A stretch of DNA of 64,000 nt. It comes from Halodesulfovibrio sp. (lineage in GTDB: Bacteria; Desulfobacterota; Desulfovibrionia; Desulfovibrionales; Desulfovibrionaceae). The stretch covers positions 1 through 64,000 of the forward strand of contig NZ_JAOARI010000002.1 of the NCBI RefSeq assembly GCF_025210605.1, read 5' to 3'. A program made the translations under genes and the position numbers. This document shows positions 34,728 to 42,947 of the stretch, in pieces. Within the stretch, counting starts at the first letter, position 1. The number at the start of each line of letters is the position of its first letter. Below the pieces are notes generated by a model, which worked only from the letters and a program-made list of their open reading frames with translations, was not told the origin of the DNA and made no database searches.

Positions 34728-35708
34728 TTACTTGTCACATTGCAGTACTTCACTTACTTCATCAATTGAATAGAGACATTTACGATAAATGCCGTATCCC
34801 ATCATGCGGGAATGTACGAATTTGATATCAACAGCATCGTGTAACAGTCCCAATGCACTGCGGAAATGTTTTGAGTTCATCAATTCTGTCAGGTGTGAAC
34901 CTTGTGGCTCCTGATTCGCAAGGTTAATCACCAGATGCGGCTTTTTACTTGCAATATCATGAATACCTTTTTCATTTTCCACCAGACTTCCCGGAAGCAT
35001 CAATTTTTTGCGCTGGTAGAATACGCTTTTCACCTCGTCCGCTAACTCTGCCAAAGCATTTGTGCCTTCCACCAATTTAAACAGCTTCTCTAAAAATGGA
35101 ATAATGCCATACGGACCAACAAGATTCATCGTACCAAAGCGCATTGAAAAAATAGCAAGGGCAGGATTTGGATCAACAGTGGCACCGATTTCTGTTGGCA
35201 GATACAACCCGAGCATGTCGAACCGGACAACCGCGCCCGTTGAAAAAGTGCTTAAACAATCTATGTCGGTAATATGATAATCCGTTTTAGGAGCAACGGC
35301 TGAATATGTGTTCTCCCGCATGGTTGTCTGCAAAAAATCCTTCACAACAACTTGCTCTTCACAAGAGTACACTGTCTTTTCGTTGCAAGACAGATAAACA
35401 TCAATACATGTTTTTAATTCCGCAAATATTCCTACCCAGCGTTCTGGATCATTCATCAATGTGTTGTCAACGCTGGGCATTTCAACATGGTAGCTCTTGG
35501 TCAAATAATTCTGATTAAACAGCATGTCATACTTACCAGCCCGTAAGCGGACAATCAGTAATGCTATCCCTCTATAATAAATATGCACTTCATCTGGACG
35601 AATTTGCATATCCAAAGATGTATCCTTACGAACAAATTCAAGAAACGGGTACAGAGGGCCGTTCTCATGCAAATCATTCATGAATTTACTGCTCAGTTCT
35701 CGCGCCAT
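34728..35708 (-). CDS. Hypothetical protein, 326 residues
   Basis: No recognised family. The start is at 35708 (MARELSSKF), where AAGGAG lies just upstream; an in-frame start 12 codons earlier has no ribosome site. The protein is soluble, with no signal peptide or membrane helix. Segments that stand out are VHIYYRGIALLIVRLRAGKYDMLF, a beta-rich core around PTEIGATVDPNPALAIFSMRFGT, and the late KKPHLVINLANQEP. Mixed alpha/beta content suggests an enzyme or nuclease-like fold, but I cannot name one. Monocistronic, flanked by hairpins. Confidence 0.7.
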   Translation of the reverse strand: MARELSSKFMNDLHENGPLYPFLEFVRKDTSLDMQIRPDEVHIYYRGIALLIVRLRAGKYDMLFNQNYLTKSYHVEMPSVDNTLMNDPERWVGIFAELKTCIDVYLSCNEKTVYSCEEQVVVKDFLQTTMRENTYSAVAPKTDYHITDIDCLSTFSTGAVVRFDMLGLYLPTEIGATVDPNPALAIFSMRFGTMNLVGPYGIIPFLEKLFKLVEGTNALAELADEVKSVFYQRKKLMLPGSLVENEKGIHDIASKKPHLVINLANQEPQGSHLTELMNSKHFRSALGLLHDAVDIKFVHSRMMGYGIYRKCLYSIDEVSEVLQCDK

Positions 35709-35883
35709 AGCAAACTCCTTTCTGTAAAAAAAGCCTACTACCACTATCCCATAAAAGCAGATAAAACCTATGATAACACCATATAGTTACAGCAATACCT
35801 AACCAGTTTTCTCCCCATATAAAATCATCCTTGGCAGAACAAACGCACGCCTTTTTCCTGCGCTCGATCACCCATTAGAAACA

Positions 35884-35917
35884 AAAAAGCTCCCTGCACA
35901 ACTGCAAGGAGCTTTTT
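35884..35917 (-). terminator. Terminator of the purine permease
   Basis: Stem AAAAAGCTCC-TTGCA / TGCA-GGGAGCTTTTT, then T-rich sequence on the minus strand, 30 bases past the permease stop. Confidence 0.85.
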
Positions 35918-35945
35918 GAATTCGTAGCGATGATTATGGTGCTGA

Positions 35946-37259
35946 TTAGTGCAACATAAACTTCAAAACAAACAGACCTACAAGAATGTATGCAAGATTA
36001 GGAATCTCGGAACGACGACCTGTAAGAAGCTTGAGTACAACAAAAGCAGTAAGACCGAAGATAATACCTTCTGCAATACTGAATGTGTACGGCATCATAA
36101 CGATACACAGGAACGCTGGAATAGCTTCTGTGTAATCTTCAAGGTCGATTTCGCGAATCGGGCTCATCATGAACATACCTACAGTAATAAGTGCAGGAGC
36201 AGTTGCCTGAGCAGGAATAACGAGGAATACAGGCGCAAGGAAAAGCGCCAGAGCAAACATAATCGCAGTGGTAAATGAAGTAAGACCTGTGCGACCACCT
36301 TCCGCTACACCAGCAGCACTTTCTACAAAGGTAGTTACTGTAGATGTACCAAGACAGGCACCAGCGGTAGTTGCAACAGCGTCAGCAAAAAGAGCCTGTT
36401 TCGCATTAGGAACACGTCCACGCTCATCAAGCATATTTGCCTTAGCGGTAACACCGATAAGAGTACCGACAGTGTCGAACATATCAACAAACAGGAAAGT
36501 GAAGAGGATAATTACCATGTCCAATGAGAAGACATTGGAGAAGTCCAGCTGCATAAAGAGCGGAGCCAGACTTGGTACGCTGAAGAGATGTTCGGTATTA
36601 AATGTGCTCAGATCAGTTACACCAAATGGAATACCGATAAGAGTTGCTGCCAGCATGCCGATAAGCAATGCGCCTTTCACTTTTTTAGCGAAAAGAACAC
36701 CGATTACAACAAGACCAATGATACACACCATAGGACCTGCGGATGCAATGTCACCTACAGTTACAAGGGTTCCTTCAGAAGGAACAACAATACCGGCGCT
36801 TTTGAAACCGATAAGCGCAATAAAAAAGCCGATACCGGCAGAAATAGCGCGCTTTAAGTTGACAGGAATACTGTTAACAATTGCTTCACGAATATTGGTA
36901 CCAGTAAGGATAATAAAGATAACACCTTCAAGAAAAACTGCGGTAAGCGCAGTCTGCCAAGTGTATCCCATAGTCAGAACAACGGTGTAGGCAAAAAATG
37001 CGTTAAGTCCCATCCCCGGTGCAAGTGCAAAAGGAAGGTTGGCAAAAAGAGCCATAATCATTGTACCTACAACTGCGGACACTGCGGATGCAGCAAACAC
37101 CGCAGCAGGGTCCATTCCGGCAGCGCCCAGAACCATTGGGTTAACAGCCAAAATGTACGCCATAGTCATAAATGTAGTCAGTCCCGCAGTTACTTCTGTA
37201 CTTACAGTAGTACCCTTCTCGGACAGCTTGAACGTACGCTCAAGAAATCCCTTGCTCAC
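35946..37259 (-). CDS. NCS2 purine permease (AzgA-type)
   Basis: 437 residues and about 12-14 membrane helices. Seen: the N-terminal TAGLTTFMTMAYILAVNP, AMGMD-like and LAPGMGLNAFFAYTVV blocks, and the later LFVDMFDTVGTLIG and STVTTFVESAAG, which define the adenine/guanine/hypoxanthine group of NCS2 transporters. It should import a purine base with protons. The start is the GTG at 37259, preceded by AAGGAGG; the frame extends nine codons further but without a ribosome site. No purine riboswitch consensus was found upstream, which is notable because such permeases often carry one. Confidence 0.92.
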   Translation of the reverse strand: MSKGFLERTFKLSEKGTTVSTEVTAGLTTFMTMAYILAVNPMVLGAAGMDPAAVFAASAVSAVVGTMIMALFANLPFALAPGMGLNAFFAYTVVLTMGYTWQTALTAVFLEGVIFIILTGTNIREAIVNSIPVNLKRAISAGIGFFIALIGFKSAGIVVPSEGTLVTVGDIASAGPMVCIIGLVVIGVLFAKKVKGALLIGMLAATLIGIPFGVTDLSTFNTEHLFSVPSLAPLFMQLDFSNVFSLDMVIILFTFLFVDMFDTVGTLIGVTAKANMLDERGRVPNAKQALFADAVATTAGACLGTSTVTTFVESAAGVAEGGRTGLTSFTTAIMFALALFLAPVFLVIPAQATAPALITVGMFMMSPIREIDLEDYTEAIPAFLCIVMMPYTFSIAEGIIFGLTAFVVLKLLTGRRSEIPNLAYILVGLFVLKFMLH

Positions 37260-37388
37260 AACAAGATCCTCCTTACGTAGCAACACCGTATTTTCTTACC
37301 TCATCACCCCGCACTGTCCCCGTGCGACATGCCGCACCTTATCAGAAGGTGCTCATAAAAATACAATCTTACTCGTTAACAACAGCAA

Positions 37389-37414
37389 AGCCGACCACGA
37401 GAAGCAGGTCGGCT
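37389..37414. repeat. Hairpin upstream of the purine permease
   Basis: Perfect eight-base stem AGCCGACC / GGTCGGCT with a ten-base loop. No T run; it may lie in the permease leader. Confidence 0.5.
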
Positions 37415-37463
37415 CGCATTGCATGCCCCAAATCATGTAAGAGCGCAAGGAAAGGACTATACA

Positions 37464-37505
37464 TGTCTCAACGTGTTTCACGCATTGTGTCTCAACGTGT
37501 TTCAC
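37464..37505. repeat. Tandem direct repeat between permease and marR
   Basis: The 18-base unit TGTCTCAACGTGTTTCAC occurs at 37464-37481 and again at 37488-37505 (24-base period), with a partial third ATGTCTCA near 37541. This is close to two turns of the helix, so both units face the same way. A repeated regulator site for the divergent permease is possible. The remaining parts of 37260-37640 hold nothing I can name. Confidence 0.55.
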
Positions 37506-37643
37506 AAAACACAAGCGATACTGCTCACACTCCCTGTGCGATGTCTCAGCCCTTATAACTAATATCTTATACTCACTAATTCATAGCACGACTGTCGTAG
37601 GTGTATACCTTTCACCTTCATACACTTTGGTGAATACAGCATG

Positions 37644-37672
37644 TTGACTGAAAATAGTTTAGCAGCTAAACT
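37644..37672 (+). promoter_or_regulatory. marR promoter with overlapping palindromic operator
   Basis: TTGACT (37644-37649), 17 bases, TAAACT (37667-37672). A perfect 17-base palindrome AGTTTAGCAGCTAAACT (37656-37672) covers the -10 box. The same palindrome core recurs before the methyltransferase gene. Repressor binding here would block RNA polymerase. Confidence 0.8.
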
Positions 37673-37678
37673 GTTTTC

Positions 37679-38137
37679 ATGAGAACCTTTGAAGATATCA
37701 AACCGCTACTGCAAAATGTAAGTCATGCACTTACTAAGTACACAATTATCGACCGAATGGATTTTGATTTTGGGGTAGGGGTTCCCTTGTACCCTGCTGA
37801 AATTCATATGCTTGAAGCGATTAACAGGCGAAGCAACATAGGAGTAACAGAACTTGCAAAAGAATTTGGCATTACAAAAGGAGCAGTGTCGCAACTAGTT
37901 GGCAAGCTGGTAAAAAAAGAGCTTGTTGTTAAGGAGAAAGACCTTGAACACAAAGCGCGCGTTATTATAAAACCGACAAAGCTGGGGCGGAAAGCCTGTA
38001 AGAATCATGCTGAGTTCCATGAAAAACACGACCAAGCTTTTTTTGAATACTTGCGCCAACTAGATGACGAGTCATTTAACGTTGCTCTGGAACTGAGTAA
38101 CCACATGAACTTATGGATGGATAAATATCTGAAATAA
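37679..38137 (+). CDS. MarR-family transcriptional regulator
   Basis: 152 residues. Winged helix-turn-helix in the middle (VTELAKEFGITKGAVSQLVGKLVKKELV) with flanking dimerisation helices, the MarR layout. The -10 box ends six bases before the ATG, so the mRNA start is predicted at or next to the A of ATG; there is no ribosome site, so this is probably a leaderless message. It very likely represses itself and the following methyltransferase gene through the shared palindrome. The ligand is unknown. Confidence 0.9.
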   Translation: MRTFEDIKPLLQNVSHALTKYTIIDRMDFDFGVGVPLYPAEIHMLEAINRRSNIGVTELAKEFGITKGAVSQLVGKLVKKELVVKEKDLEHKARVIIKPTKLGRKACKNHAEFHEKHDQAFFEYLRQLDDESFNVALELSNHMNLWMDKYLK

Positions 38138-38153
38138 TTTTTTTTACACAATT

Positions 38154-38170
38154 AGTTTAGCAGCTAAACA
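38154..38170 (+). promoter_or_regulatory. Second copy of the MarR operator
   Basis: AGTTTAGCAGCTAAACA repeats the palindrome at 37656 with only its last base different. It sits between marR and the methyltransferase, just before the ribosome site, and overlaps a weak TTTACA / TAAACA promoter (38143-38170). Confidence 0.8.
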
Positions 38171-38183
38171 CTTGGAGAAAGTT

Positions 38184-39197
38184 ATGTCTACTGCAAAACC
38201 AAACTTAGACTTTGCACCTATTCGCACCATGCTGGTGGAATCAATTTCGTCAAAAGTGCTGATGAGCGCAGTCGATCTCGCCGTTTTCGATCACTTAGAA
38301 AAGCCTTCAACAGCAACAGCTCTTGCGGAAAAATTAGATGCTGTACCAGAGCTGCTGGAAAGCATTCTCGATCTTCTTGTAGCCATCAACCTTCTTAATA
38401 AAGTTGACGGAACCTACCAGAATTCACCTATGGCTTCAGAGTTTTTGGTCAGCAAAGCGCCTTTCTATCAAGGCGATCACATGCGACTGACAATGAGTTT
38501 TAACGACATTATCGAAAACTCCATTACAAATTTAGTCACTGGGAAAAAAGCGGCTCATACAGATGCTGCAAAGAAGTGGTCTGTTGCTAAAGCTATGGAA
38601 GGGTGCGCCCAAAACGCAAAAGGGTGCGGTTTAGCCTCCACAATTGAGTTTATTACCTCTCTGCCTGATTTCAAAAACTTCAAAACAATGTGCGACATCG
38701 GCGGCAACCACGGTCTGTATTCTATGGCTGTCCTCGATCAAAACAAAAACATGAACGCCATGCTCTTCGATCTTCCACCAGTGGCAGCGCAAGCGCAGAA
38801 ACGCTGCAATGAAGCTGGATATGCAGACCGCCTGACAACATATGGTATTGATTTTAAAAAAGACCGCCTTCCAGCAGAACAATTTGATCTCGTTTTCACA
38901 TCGCACGTTCTCTATGCGTTCAAAAACATGCTCCCTGAGACACTGGGAAAAATTTCAGACGGCTTACATTCCGGCGGCTGGTTCGTGTCACACCATTACA
39001 CAGGGCGCGAAGAACAAGGGCAGGAAAAAATGAAAGCCTCTCTCGAAGTGCTGACGCGCCTGAGCGGTCACCCTTCACACTTCATTGAAAAAGATGAGTT
39101 GGTGGGTTTGCTTGAATCTCTCAATTTTACAGACATCCGCTGCCAGCCTGTCGCAAACGACGGAACAGGACTTATGGTTGCCGCCCGCAAACAATAA
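38184..39197 (+). CDS. SAM-dependent O-methyltransferase-like protein
   Basis: 337 residues. N-terminal winged-helix dimerisation domain (about 10-95; SAVDLAVFDHLEKPSTATALAEKL) and C-terminal Rossmann methyltransferase domain with the SAM loop TMCDIGGNHGLYS and MLFDLPPVAAQA, typical of the acetylserotonin/plant-type O-methyltransferase group. FVSHHYTG occupies the usual catalytic His region. The start at 38184 is preferred (GGAG seven bases upstream; the upstream TTG overlaps that site). Gene order and shared operators say it is controlled by the MarR protein, perhaps for detoxifying a phenolic or antibiotic-like compound. Confidence 0.87.
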   Translation: MSTAKPNLDFAPIRTMLVESISSKVLMSAVDLAVFDHLEKPSTATALAEKLDAVPELLESILDLLVAINLLNKVDGTYQNSPMASEFLVSKAPFYQGDHMRLTMSFNDIIENSITNLVTGKKAAHTDAAKKWSVAKAMEGCAQNAKGCGLASTIEFITSLPDFKNFKTMCDIGGNHGLYSMAVLDQNKNMNAMLFDLPPVAAQAQKRCNEAGYADRLTTYGIDFKKDRLPAEQFDLVFTSHVLYAFKNMLPETLGKISDGLHSGGWFVSHHYTGREEQGQEKMKASLEVLTRLSGHPSHFIEKDELVGLLESLNFTDIRCQPVANDGTGLMVAARKQ

Positions 39198-39294
39198 CTA
39201 TCCTGCGAGGACAGAAGAGTTCTCCAGCGTAGAAATCCAATCCATACTTAGAATTCCGGTGCGCTATCAGCAGCCCTCTAGCTCACCAAAACAA

Positions 39295-39324
39295 GAAAGC
39301 TGCATGATTTCATGCAGCTTTCTT
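39295..39324. terminator. Bidirectional terminator
   Basis: Stem AGAAAGCTGCATG / CATGCAGCTTTCT with an ATTT loop, then TTATAT. It lies between the convergent methyltransferase and the minus-strand gene ending at 39392. Confidence 0.88.
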
Positions 39325-39391
39325 TATATAACAATTCAGCGTTCCACCACACAAGGTAGAAGCTTGTGCAGTTTTTTCAATTAGGAACTAT

Positions 39392-39817
39392 TTATTGAAT
39401 ACGTTTTTCTACCGGACACGGCTTCTTCAGCCGGTAATCACCTTTTTTCAATTCGTACACGTCGTTTTCCCACTCTGCGTCCAATTGATATATGTGCCAC
39501 TCAAGCCCTGCCGGAAGAGTACCGTTTTTAAGCAACATGGCTAACCCGTCTTTTGCATTTTCTACGCTCTGATAGACAATACCGCCCCCGTAACTTCCAT
39601 CCGGTTCTAAAAAAGATTTCGGAAAGATAGGAGGAACATTTCCGGCTGGAATAGGACCGAGCTTCATAATCGGCTTTCCATCAGCCAGCGCCTGATCGTA
39701 ACTTACTTCACCGACGGTATATACTTCTGAACACATGCCGTAGTGAGGAAGTGCTAAAATAGTAACGAAAAGAAAGAGAACACTTGTGGCTATAGCAGCA
39801 ATTGTATTGTTTTTCAC
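39392..39817 (-). CDS. Exported hypothetical protein
   Basis: 141 residues with a signal peptide (SVLFLFVTILALP, cleavage near GMCS-EV at about 29). The mature part, about 110 residues, has VSYDQALADGKPIMKLG, a Gly-rich SYGGGIVYQSVENAKDGL and a short basic C terminus KKPCPVEKRIQ. The two Cys (CSE, PCP) do not form a lipobox or clear pair. Not recognised; probably periplasmic. Confidence 0.65.
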   Translation of the reverse strand: MKNNTIAAIATSVLFLFVTILALPHYGMCSEVYTVGEVSYDQALADGKPIMKLGPIPAGNVPPIFPKSFLEPDGSYGGGIVYQSVENAKDGLAMLLKNGTLPAGLEWHIYQLDAEWENDVYELKKGDYRLKKPCPVEKRIQ

Positions 39818-39899
39818 GATTATCCTTTTATCTACGATATGGTTGTATGCAACATAAGTTCACTTCAGTACATTCCATTGTTATTTTCATAAAATAGGA

Positions 39900-39927
39900 T
39901 GCGAGAGTCCTCCTCGCAACATATTTT
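39900..39927. terminator. Weak hairpin near the end of the secretion cluster
   Basis: Six-base stem TGCGAG / CTCGCA with a seven-base loop. The T run is on the plus side; on the minus strand only TCCTATTTT follows. It is the only candidate end of the long minus-strand cluster. Confidence 0.35.
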
Positions 39928-39987
39928 TTTATAACAACACACTGGTGCACACAAGAATTTTGCGACAAAAAACCTTACAAAACTATG

Positions 39988-40602
39988 CTACAGTATTGCG
40001 CGGGAAAGAATGTATTTTTCTAAACGAGCACAGCTTGTTTCGACTGATTCAAAGACTGTTTCTAGTGTACAATCCGGTGAACGGGGTATTTCAAACGGAG
40101 CAGATACACCGGTATAGTCAGTAATTTTTCCAGAGCGAACCGTTGCGTACAGTCCTTTGACATCTCTTTGTTCGCAGAGCTGTAATGAACAAGCAACATA
40201 GACTACGTTCGCCTGCGGCAATATAGTCTGCACTATCTCACGATGCGCCTCTGTAGGCGTAATCAGCGAACAGATAGAAATAATACCTCTCTTCGCTGTA
40301 TTCTCTACTAGTCGCGCTACCCTGTAAATATGCTCTGCACGATCTGCATGTGAAAAACCTAAATCTTGCGAAATAGTTTGTCTGAGTTCATCCCCATCAA
40401 ACACTTGAACAGCGTGCCCCGCAGATGCCAAGTTACGCGCTGCGGCATGCGCTAATGTTGTTTTTCCTGCACCAGAAAGTCCTGTCATCCAAAACACTGT
40501 TGCACTGTAATCAACATGCGTTTCAGGAAAAGCATTACAAAACTGATTACACGCTTGCTGCGTCGGACGATCATGTACATATACCTCAGACAACCCGCTC
40601 AT
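39988..40602 (-). CDS. cysC: Adenylylsulfate (APS) kinase
   Basis: 204 residues. P-loop MTGLSGAGKTTLAHAA, then VFDGDELRQTISQDLGFSHADR, IISICSLITPTEAHR and the conserved C-terminal half. The enzyme makes PAPS from APS and ATP in the cytoplasm; PAPS is the donor for sulfotransferases. The start is at 40602, with AAGG just upstream and 17-base overlap with the GT4 gene. Sulfate reducers need only APS for respiration, so a separate APS kinase here points to sulfation, and two sulfotransferase-type genes lie at 58148 and 62019. It is the last gene of the minus-strand cluster. Confidence 0.92.
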   Translation of the reverse strand: MSGLSEVYVHDRPTQQACNQFCNAFPETHVDYSATVFWMTGLSGAGKTTLAHAAARNLASAGHAVQVFDGDELRQTISQDLGFSHADRAEHIYRVARLVENTAKRGIISICSLITPTEAHREIVQTILPQANVVYVACSLQLCEQRDVKGLYATVRSGKITDYTGVSAPFEIPRSPDCTLETVFESVETSCARLEKYILSRAIL

Positions 40603-41698
40603 AAACCTTCTCGATTTTGTTTGATAATACTCGTAAATCATAATGATGAATTCGCCTGTACCCATTGCTGGAATATTTTTGTCGCAATGAGTCATCCCCC
40701 AGCAACATCATCAATTTTTCGGCTAACATTTTCTGTGCTCCCACCGGAAAAAGCTCGCCTATCTCATTTGTGCGTACAAGTTCAGGAAGTCCGGAACCCT
40801 GCACATCAGCTGCGAGAACCGGAAGTCCGACACGCATAGCTTCTAGCACAACCATACCGAACGCTTCGTGCCTGTTTTTTGAGGGAACACACAGCACATC
40901 TGCTTGATGCAATTGCTGCTGTAAAACAGCATCCGGCACATGCCCTAAAAAATGTACTCTGTGTTGAAGATCGTACTGTTTCACTAGACCTTGTAGCGCT
41001 TCTGTCAGCCCTCCTTCACCAACAAAAGAGATCGTAACCTCTTCCGGCAAAAAACGAAGCGCACCGATAGCATCCTCAAACCCTTTATAGGGAACGTGCC
41101 GTCCTACACACAGAATTGTTTTAGTACCCGAAGGTAACTCACAAGCCATACGTTTTTTTTCTACGCCACACTTGCCCTGCTCTGTATCAAGCAAAACGCC
41201 AAGAGGAATGATCTGAGTCTTATGAGCAAAGGAAACTAGGGGTAAACTCGCTTGTCGGTACGACTCAGAAGTTGCGATGATTACGGAGGCATTTCTAAGC
41301 AGCCAACGCTCATATCGACGATACAACCTGTAGCTCATTCGGAACAGCAGTGGGCTTTCGCCGATAACAACATCAGAATGCCAATGAACAATAATTTTCC
41401 CCTTCCAGCACTGCAAAAGAGGAAGCGCAAGTAGCGTAGGCATATGCACATGAATCACATCGGGCGAAAATGTTGCAATCAGCCGTGAGAGATCACAAAA
41501 CATGTATGGCGTTATCGGAACACCTGCCAGCGCGCCTAAACATCGTGTTGGCATCGTCGTTGAGCTGTCGTGTTCACCGGCAGCAAAAACACAAACATCA
41601 TGCCCCTGCTCCTGTTGTACCTGAGCAAGCTCAAACAGATACCGTTCAATCCCACCAAATGTTGGTGAAGCATATTTTCCTATGTGTAGAATCCGCAT
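40586..41698 (-). CDS. Glycosyltransferase family 4
   Basis: 370 residues, GT-B fold. N-terminal acceptor half starts MRILHIGKYASPTFGGIERYL; the nucleotide-sugar half has KTILCVGRHVPYKGFEDAI and the E-x7-E region NRHEAFGMVVLEAMRVGLPV. It should transfer a hexose-type sugar, probably to a lipid-linked or peptide-linked glycan at the cytoplasmic face. It overlaps the APS kinase gene and follows gspF by 14 bases, so it belongs to the same transcript. Acceptor unknown. Confidence 0.92.
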   Translation of the reverse strand: MRILHIGKYASPTFGGIERYLFELAQVQQEQGHDVCVFAAGEHDSSTTMPTRCLGALAGVPITPYMFCDLSRLIATFSPDVIHVHMPTLLALPLLQCWKGKIIVHWHSDVVIGESPLLFRMSYRLYRRYERWLLRNASVIIATSESYRQASLPLVSFAHKTQIIPLGVLLDTEQGKCGVEKKRMACELPSGTKTILCVGRHVPYKGFEDAIGALRFLPEEVTISFVGEGGLTEALQGLVKQYDLQHRVHFLGHVPDAVLQQQLHQADVLCVPSKNRHEAFGMVVLEAMRVGLPVLAADVQGSGLPELVRTNEIGELFPVGAQKMLAEKLMMLLGDDSLRQKYSSNGYRRIHHYDLRVLSNKIEKVYERVV

Positions 41699-41712
41699 AG
41701 TATTTATTTTTT

Positions 41713-42927
41713 CTACTGCAACTGGCTCATATCAAGGATTGGCAGAAAAATAGCCAGAACAACAAAACCAACAATGCTTCCCATAAATAAAATCAGCATC
41801 GGCTCAACAAGAGAGAGCGCAGTTGTAAGTGTTCTTCGCAGTTCCGTTTCTGTCCCTCTAGAAATATGGGCAAACATAGAATCCAGTTTACCGCTCTGCT
41901 CACCTGCATCTAAAATACGCAGTTCCTGAGCTGAAAAAATATCGTCATGCAGTAACTGAACAAACGACCTGCCTGCTTTCAATCCTTCATCGACCTCACC
42001 AAGTTGCGTTTCCAGTACGGCACTGCCCCCTGTTGAAGAAGCAACACGTAACGCCGACAACAGTGGTACACCGCCAAGCAATAACACATGCATAATGCCA
42101 CTGAACTGTGACACAACCCGCAAACGGTGTGCCTTACCAATCACAGGAACACGCAACAACATGGAATGCACTGCAAGACGAAAGGCTGGTCGCTTCAATC
42201 CCAGCTTAAACCCTATGGAGAAAAGGAGAACAGCAGCAGGAATTGTCCAATACCAATGCGTAAACCACTCGCCCACAGCAATTAAAAATGCGGTAGAAGT
42301 AGGCAACTGCTTTTGCATGTCCATAAAAATTTCGGAAAGTTGAGGAACAACCACTGCCAGCAAAAACACCACTACCGCTATGCAAAACAGTAACAAAAAA
42401 CCTGGATACGCCATTGCAGAACGAACCTTTCCATGCAGGTGTACACTACGTTCAGTCTGTTCAGCCAATTTATCAACAACCCCGCTCAAGTTGCCGGATG
42501 CCTCGCCAGCTCTGATAGTTGCTATGACGGCATCGGGAAACGCTTTAGTCTGCTCCATGCCTGTTGAAAGAGAACTTCCTTCCTGAACAGAGCTGAGCGC
42601 CTGCGCTAGCACTCTTTGAACTGTCGCACTTCCTCCCTGCTCTACCAGCAGAATCAAAACATCTTCCAGCGGCAGACCAGAACCAAGCAGAATGTGCATT
42701 CGTTCCAAAATGTCCTGTAATTCTTTTAACGAAAGTGCGCGGCGGGTAATAAACTCTCGTTGCAATAGAGACGGCATAGATTTTTTGGCTTTGGCTTCAG
42801 AAACATCCAAAGGAAACAATCCTTGCCGATGAAGCTGTTCAAGCGCCTGCGTTTTTGAATCAGCAGTCAGCGTGCCTTTTTTTGTCTCACCACTTTGGGT
42901 AACGGCGGAATATATAAATTTACTCAT
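41713..42927 (-). CDS. gspF: Type II secretion inner-membrane protein GspF
   Basis: 404 residues. Two GspF domains (about 70-190 and 275-395) with three membrane helices (about 168-195, 220-240, 375-400) and the motifs GSGLPLEDVLILLV and LDAGEQSGKLD. It forms the inner-membrane platform for the GspE ATPase. The N terminus KFIYSAVTQSGETKKGTL is the usual start. It is separated from the other secretion genes by a glycosylation block (42948-45986) but has the same direction and tight spacing. Confidence 0.95.
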   Translation of the reverse strand: MSKFIYSAVTQSGETKKGTLTADSKTQALEQLHRQGLFPLDVSEAKAKKSMPSLLQREFITRRALSLKELQDILERMHILLGSGLPLEDVLILLVEQGGSATVQRVLAQALSSVQEGSSLSTGMEQTKAFPDAVIATIRAGEASGNLSGVVDKLAEQTERSVHLHGKVRSAMAYPGFLLLFCIAVVVFLLAVVVPQLSEIFMDMQKQLPTSTAFLIAVGEWFTHWYWTIPAAVLLFSIGFKLGLKRPAFRLAVHSMLLRVPVIGKAHRLRVVSQFSGIMHVLLLGGVPLLSALRVASSTGGSAVLETQLGEVDEGLKAGRSFVQLLHDDIFSAQELRILDAGEQSGKLDSMFAHISRGTETELRRTLTTALSLVEPMLILFMGSIVGFVVLAIFLPILDMSQLQ

Positions 42928-42947
42928 TCCATTTCACCTTGTTAACT

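Noticed and set aside
37464..37558. A 31-codon frame (MSQRVSRIVSQRVS...) on the direct repeats
   Set aside because: The repeats create the repeated peptide; a weak ribosome site only, and no other support. More likely regulatory DNA.
37260..37640. Purine riboswitch before the permease
   Set aside because: Searched by eye for the conserved core on the minus strand (GUUUCUACC and partners) and found none.
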